A stretch of DNA of 64,000 bases, taken from JACCYJ01 sp038198775 (GTDB taxonomy: Bacteria > Actinomycetota > Actinomycetes > Propionibacteriales > Nocardioidaceae). The notes beneath the pieces were generated by a model. The model made no database searches and had not been told where the DNA came from. It saw only the letters and a list, made by a program, of their open reading frames with translations. The translations under genes and the position numbers were made by a program. Where the stretch lies: assembly GCA_038198775.1 (NCBI GenBank), contig JBBPZV010000018.1:1-64000 (forward strand), written 5' to 3'. Below, one piece after another: positions 59,770 to 64,000 of this stretch (its first letter is position 1; each line of letters starts with the position of its first letter).

Positions 59770-61419
59770 TCATCGCCGCAGCGCGATGCCCAGCCCCGCC
59801 CGCACGCTGTCGTATGCCGCGAGCTCGGCCGCGACGGGCTCCAGCACCTGCTCGTGGGCAACTCCCGAGATCGCCGCGCGGAGCATCCGGTCGGCACGGC
59901 GTGCCTTCGCCCGTGCGACGACGCGGGTGAGCAGCCGGGCCACGAACGCCAGTGCCAGGCCGATCAGCACGCCGGCGACCAGCGCCAGCGTGGGAACCGG
60001 GATGCCGTACTCGTCCGGTGGCACCGGCGGGGTGATCCGCAGCAGGGCCAAGGCGGCCAGGCCGGCGAGCCACAGAGCGCCGGCGACCGCGACCGCGAAC
60101 AGCACCCACTGCACGGCGTTGACGAAGCGCGCCCACCACGGCGTCCCCCCGACGCCGAGCTCGGTGCCGACCACGGCCTGGTCGAGGGCGTCGTGCAGGT
60201 CGTCGCGGTGGGCGAGAGAAGCCCGGCGCACAGCGGCTGCCCACGGCGGCGCCAACCCGCGGGCCGCACCCTCGGCAAGGTTGCGCACGGCCACGTCGAC
60301 GCCAGCCTGCTGCACGCTCGTCGGAGCGGGAACCGACGAGCGCGGCAGCGACGGCAGCGAGACGTCGCCGCCCAGATGCAGCCGGCGCAACGGGTCCCGG
60401 CGCAGCCCGACCAGCCACCGGGTGAGCGGGAAGCCGGTCGAGGCGCCCGTGCGCTGCCGCACCGACCGCTCGACCGCGGCCACGACCACCTCGACCCCGG
60501 CCGCTGCTGCGAGCGCGCGCTCCAGCCCGGCTCTCCGCTCGGTGTCGATGCCCGGTGCCGGCTTTGAACCGCTCAGCTGCGCCAGCCGCTGCGCGGCGGC
60601 ACTCACGTCCGCCCCGAGGCGTTCTCGCGCCGCCTCCTTGGCGCGGATGCGCTTGCCCAGCAGGCGCTGCAGCTCGGGTAACCCCTCCCCGGTGGTCGCG
60701 GAGGTCGCGAGCACGGGGACGCCGGCGAGCCCGTCGGCGGCGAGCAGCCGGCGTACGTCGTCGAGCGCTGACCGCCGCTGCGGTCCGGACAGCTCGTCGA
60801 TGTGGTTGAGCACCACCACGATCACGTCGGAGTGGGTCGCCATCGGTTTGAGATAGCGGTCGTGGACCGCCGCGTCGGCGTACTTCTGCGGGTCCAGGAC
60901 CCACACCAGCAGGTCGGCGTACCGCACCAGCCGGTCGACCTCGAGGTGGTGCTCGACCTCGGTGGAGTCGTGGTCGGGCAGGTCGAGCAGCACCAGCCCC
61001 CGCAGGTCCCCGTCCCCGGCCGCTGCGTCGAGGCTGCTCAGGCGAGAGACCTGGTGCCGTCCCGGGATGCCGAGCCAGTCGAGGATTTCCTCCACGCCGT
61101 CTGGTCCCCAGGCGCAGGCCAGCGTCTCGGAGGTGGTCGGCCGCCGCACCCCGACCGCGGCCAGCTCTAGCCCGGAGAGCCGGTTGAACAGCGACGACTT
61201 CCCCGACCCGGTGGCGCCGGCCAGCGCCACGACGGTGTGCTGGGCGGACAGCCGCAGCCGCTCGCCGGCCCGCTCGACGACCGCCATTGCTTGGTCGACA
61301 GAGTCGTCGTCCAGCCGGCCTCGGGCCGCGGTCGCCGCCTGTTCGAGACCTCGGACCCGGGTGCTGACGTCATCGCCGGAGCCGAACAGCCGCTTGGCGC
61401 CCTGCACCAGCACACTCAC
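59770..61419 (-). CDS. Dynamin-like/YfjP-family GTPase with membrane helices (second of pair)
   Basis: A 549-residue protein. G1 is ALAGATGSGKSSLFNRLSG (about residue 65), G2 region RRPTTSE, G3 DLPDHDS, G4 LNHID. Two membrane helices near residues 440-510 (VLFAVAVAGALWLAGLAALA and PTLALVAGVLIGLALAFVA) place it at the membrane. The role is not known; paired GTPases of this kind are common in Actinobacteria, and membrane remodelling or division has been suspected. GTG 61419 overlaps the upstream GTPase stop. Confidence 0.85.
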   Translation of the reverse strand: MSVLVQGAKRLFGSGDDVSTRVRGLEQAATAARGRLDDDSVDQAMAVVERAGERLRLSAQHTVVALAGATGSGKSSLFNRLSGLELAAVGVRRPTTSETLACAWGPDGVEEILDWLGIPGRHQVSRLSSLDAAAGDGDLRGLVLLDLPDHDSTEVEHHLEVDRLVRYADLLVWVLDPQKYADAAVHDRYLKPMATHSDVIVVVLNHIDELSGPQRRSALDDVRRLLAADGLAGVPVLATSATTGEGLPELQRLLGKRIRAKEAARERLGADVSAAAQRLAQLSGSKPAPGIDTERRAGLERALAAAAGVEVVVAAVERSVRQRTGASTGFPLTRWLVGLRRDPLRRLHLGGDVSLPSLPRSSVPAPTSVQQAGVDVAVRNLAEGAARGLAPPWAAAVRRASLAHRDDLHDALDQAVVGTELGVGGTPWWARFVNAVQWVLFAVAVAGALWLAGLAALALLRITPPVPPDEYGIPVPTLALVAGVLIGLALAFVARLLTRVVARAKARRADRMLRAAISGVAHEQVLEPVAAELAAYDSVRAGLGIALRR

Positions 61420-63149
61420 GCGCCCACGCTCGCGTCACCCGCGCCATGGCGCAGGTCGTCCACTGCCCGGGCAGCGTCCCGGACCCGGTCGGCCGCCCCG
61501 GCGGGCACGGACACCGCGTCCAGCACCGCGACGTAGCGGTGGTACTCGGCATCCAACAGCTCACCGGCTCGCCGGGTGAGGTCCTCGCGGGCCCGCTGGG
61601 CCAACGAGCGCACCGCCTGGTCACCGAAGACGGCCTCCAGAACCTTCTGCCCGAGCAGCGCCGTTCCGCCGGCGATCCCCACCTCTCCGCCGGTGAGCCC
61701 AGCGGTGTTCGCGAAGACGACGATCATCAGCGTCACGCCGAGCCCGTTCACGCCGTACGCCAGCACCCGCGCCGTCGTACGCCGGTCCGCGCCCTCCTCG
61801 CGCACCATCGCCATCAGGTCGTCCTGCCAGTCGCGGACGGTGCGGTCGGCCCGGTCGCGGAAGCCGCGGGACGCTCGGTCCAGGCCGTCCGGGGCGGCCC
61901 CGAGCAACGCCCGGCCCGGCTGCGTCGAGCTCCAGCTGTCGTGCGTGCGTTCCGCGGCTCGTTCGGCCTGCTCGAGCAGCAGCATGTGCAGCCCCTGCTC
62001 CACCGCGGAGGTGACCTGCTGGACGTTCTGCGGACGGCCGCGCAGCGCGCTGAGCAGCCGGTCGCGCAGCCGGCCCACCCGCTGCTCCAGCGAGCGGGCG
62101 AACTCCCCGGCACCGACGAACTCCTGCCAGCGGGCCATCACCTCGCCGCGCAGCAGGGTCCCGTCACCGGTCGCGTCCTCGATGTCGGCGCGGGCGGCCG
62201 CGTACGCCGCGTCGGCGTCGGCCCGCAACCGCTGCACCGCACGACTCTGCTCGGTGACTGCATCCGCGACGCCGTAGCTGCGGTACGCCACCTGGCGTAC
62301 CGCGCCGTCGAGCGTCTGGGCGATGATGCGTGCCCGTTCGTCCGCGTCGGCCGCCAGCCCCTGCAGCCAGGACCGGATCTCGCCGACGGTCGACACGGTC
62401 AGCAGCCCCCGCTCGTCGACCGACGACTCCTCGACCACGAACAGCCGGGAGTCCTTCAGCCCCCGCTCGGCGAGCATCCCGGCAAGGTGGTCCCGCACCT
62501 CGTCCACCGCCGCGGGCGCGGTGCGGTCGAGCACGATCGCGACCGCCGTACTGCGTTCGGCGGCTGCCTGCAGGAACCCCCACGGCACCTGGTCGGCGTA
62601 TCGGGCGGCGGAGGTGACGAAGAGCCAGAGGTCCGCTGCGGCCAGCAGCTGTGCCGCCAGCTCCCGGTTGTGCACCTCGACGGAGTCGACGTCGGGGGCG
62701 TCGAGGATCGCCAGACCCGGCGGCACGGCGCCGTGCCCGACCAGGTGCAGGGCGCCGACGTCGGTCGACGGCGACGTGGTGCGGGCGAGGTCGGGCAGGA
62801 TCCGTTCGGGCCGGAACCACGAGGCGTCCGCGGGGTTGTGCACCAGCACCGGCGAGCGGGTGGTGGGGCGCAGCACCCCGGTGGCGGTGACGGCAGCGCC
62901 GACAAGCGTGTTGACCAACGTGGACTTGCCGGCGCCGGTGGACCCTCCCACGACGACGAGCAGCGGGGCGTCGATCTGCAGCAGGCGGGGCAGGACGTAG
63001 TCCTCCAGCTGGTCGACCATCGCCTGCCGAGCGTCCCGGACGGCGTCCGCACCCGGGACCTCCAGATGGAGCGGGGAGTCCTCCAGCTCCTGGCGCAGCC
63101 GGATCAGCGCGGTCAGGAGGTCCGAGGTGGTGGGGGGCTCTGGTCCCAC
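61416..63149 (-). CDS. Dynamin-like GTPase (first of pair)
   Basis: A 577-residue protein. G1 is VVVGGSTGAGKSTLVNTLVG (about residue 68); G2 region RPTTRSP; G3 LDAPDVDS; a G4-type VLDRTAP. A long helical middle follows, with the membrane-seeking stretch LGVTLMIVVFANTAGLTGGE near residue 465 and a C-terminal helix. Start GTG 63149 has an excellent site (GGAGGAACC). Together with the next gene it probably works as a hetero-pair. Confidence 0.85.
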   Translation of the reverse strand: MGPEPPTTSDLLTALIRLRQELEDSPLHLEVPGADAVRDARQAMVDQLEDYVLPRLLQIDAPLLVVVGGSTGAGKSTLVNTLVGAAVTATGVLRPTTRSPVLVHNPADASWFRPERILPDLARTTSPSTDVGALHLVGHGAVPPGLAILDAPDVDSVEVHNRELAAQLLAAADLWLFVTSAARYADQVPWGFLQAAAERSTAVAIVLDRTAPAAVDEVRDHLAGMLAERGLKDSRLFVVEESSVDERGLLTVSTVGEIRSWLQGLAADADERARIIAQTLDGAVRQVAYRSYGVADAVTEQSRAVQRLRADADAAYAAARADIEDATGDGTLLRGEVMARWQEFVGAGEFARSLEQRVGRLRDRLLSALRGRPQNVQQVTSAVEQGLHMLLLEQAERAAERTHDSWSSTQPGRALLGAAPDGLDRASRGFRDRADRTVRDWQDDLMAMVREEGADRRTTARVLAYGVNGLGVTLMIVVFANTAGLTGGEVGIAGGTALLGQKVLEAVFGDQAVRSLAQRAREDLTRRAGELLDAEYHRYVAVLDAVSVPAGAADRVRDAARAVDDLRHGAGDASVGA

Positions 63150-63226
63150 GGTTCCTCCGACCCCGGTACGTGTGCTTGCCGCGAGCGGGGGTGCCAGTCG
63201 TCGCCTCGCGGTCCGGTGCGGCCAGC

Positions 63227-64000
63227 CTAAGGGCGACGGACCGGTGGCGGTGCGGGCTGCGCCGGGGCAGTTCCATCGGGGGGCTGGTCGACATGCGGCG
63301 GACGCCCCGGATAAGCGGCCGTCCACGGAGGCGGGGACGTCGTACCGCCGCCGCCCGGGTGCACCGGCCACGGCGGCGGCGCGGTGAGCAGGCGAAGCGG
63401 CGGGGGCAGCACGATGTAGGGGCGGACCAGTGCCATCTCGTGCAACCGCTCGGCGACACGCACCCTGCCGTTCGGACCGACCCGGCCGCGCATCACCCGG
63501 TCGTGGGCGAAGGCCATCGCGGCGGCCAACGACTGGTAGCGCCGAAGCGCCGCAGCCGTGGGCTTCCCGCTGACCAAGCGGGCGTTGCGCTGCGCGATGC
63601 GGCGCAGCCCGAACCGCGACAACCACGGCACCTCGTCAGGGTGCAACCAACCCCGGAGCGCGGCGTCGTCGAGCGCCCGGATCAGGACACGACCCTCCCG
63701 TTGTCGGACCCAGGCGGCCAGGCCGACGAACCCCAAGAAGATCGGCACGAACATGAACGCGTAGACGAGCAGGAAGTACTTGGGCCCGCCGAGGATGCCC
63801 GACCCGTTCCACAGCGCGTGCAGCCCCATGCTGCCCGCCAGGCCCACGACTGGCGCCGCGACCTTGAGCCAGCGCCGGCGCGTGGTCACGGCGACGCCGA
63901 CGCCGATCCCGAAGGCGCAGGCGAACAGTGAGTGCGCGAACGGGCTGAACAGTCCCCGTACGACGAACAGGCCGGTGGCCGCGCCCGGGCCTGAGATCTG
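63227..64000 (-). CDS. PrsW-type intramembrane protease, 3' part (runs off the right edge)
   Basis: 258 codons are open to the edge, so the N-terminus and the Glu-rich active-site helix are outside. Visible are RGLFSPFAHSLFACAFGIGV and GLHALWNGSGILGGPKYFLL, the conserved histidine-bearing helices of PrsW/glutamic-type intramembrane peptidases, then LLVYAFMFVPIFLGFVGLAA and a proline-rich cytosolic tail (PPPWPVHPGGGG). PrsW proteins start regulated proteolysis of anti-sigma factors in Bacillus; the target here is unknown. Confidence 0.82.
   Translation of the reverse strand, partial: QISGPGAATGLFVVRGLFSPFAHSLFACAFGIGVGVAVTTRRRWLKVAAPVVGLAGSMGLHALWNGSGILGGPKYFLLVYAFMFVPIFLGFVGLAAWVRQREGRVLIRALDDAALRGWLHPDEVPWLSRFGLRRIAQRNARLVSGKPTAAALRRYQSLAAAMAFAHDRVMRGRVGPNGRVRVAERLHEMALVRPYIVLPPPLRLLTAPPPWPVHPGGGGTTSPPPWTAAYPGRPPHVDQPPDGTAPAQPAPPPVRRP

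Overview
The window is chromosomal DNA from a high-GC actinobacterium (Actinomycetota). GTG starts and four-base GTGA/ATGA gene overlaps are very common. It has an mreB-mreC-mreD-PBP2-rodA set, two clpP genes, a GlbO-type truncated haemoglobin and a homologue of the mycothiol-linked DsbA-fold protein that sits beside pepN in mycobacteria. The mre set points to a rod-forming, non-mycobacterial lineage. I cannot name a genus from the sequence alone.

Positions 1-12 kb (minus strand) hold, in transcription order, folC, a DUF4233 membrane protein, ndk, mreB, mreC, mreD, mrdA (PBP2), rodA, a B12-binding-type radical SAM protein, its DUF2344 partner and the start of rne/rng, which runs off the left edge. 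This is one long housekeeping and cell-wall-elongation block. valS (12.2-14.8 kb, plus) is of an unusual short type and meets a four-gene minus-strand operon (14.8-20.8 kb) end to end. That operon encodes a fatty-acyl reductase/HAD fusion, a zinc alcohol dehydrogenase, a LarA-like (DUF2088) enzyme and a PlsC-type acyltransferase, all translationally coupled. I regard it as the best candidate for an uncharacterised (lipid) pathway. A secreted S55 (SpoIVB-type) peptidase follows, then clpX, clpP2, clpP1 and tig.

From 27.2 to about 39.6 kb lies an accessory island beginning at a tRNA-Gly gene. It starts with wrecks of an integrase and an excisionase. It carries a PRiA4-ORF3 protein, a Fic protein with an array of operator-like half-sites, an hsdM scrap, a transposase scrap, VOC proteins, a VapBC-type toxin-antitoxin pair, DUF2237, an AlkA-like glycosylase, a coupled GH15/DinB/sigma-factor operon, and a decayed polymorphic-toxin-like piece with a possible immunity gene. 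On both sides of the island the gene order (clpP2-clpP1-tig, then nei-rpiB-DsbA-like-pepN) matches the order I recall from Mycobacterium, so the island splits an ancestral block.

The right part (39.6-64 kb) carries threonine synthase, nei, rpiB, the DsbA-fold protein, pepN, a prolyl oligopeptidase, an MscS channel, a nucleoside-diphosphate-sugar-epimerase-like/DUF2867 protein, glbO, two hotdog thioesterases, a beta-hydroxyacid dehydrogenase, a NUDIX hydrolase, a thiolase/acyl-CoA dehydrogenase/MarR set for acyl-CoA oxidation, ettA, two coupled dynamin-like GTPases and the 3' part of a PrsW-type protease. Two dispersed hairpin repeat families run through the window: a palindrome of about 58 bp with five copies at 3' ends of genes, and a leader-like element of about 100 bp with two copies upstream of gene starts.
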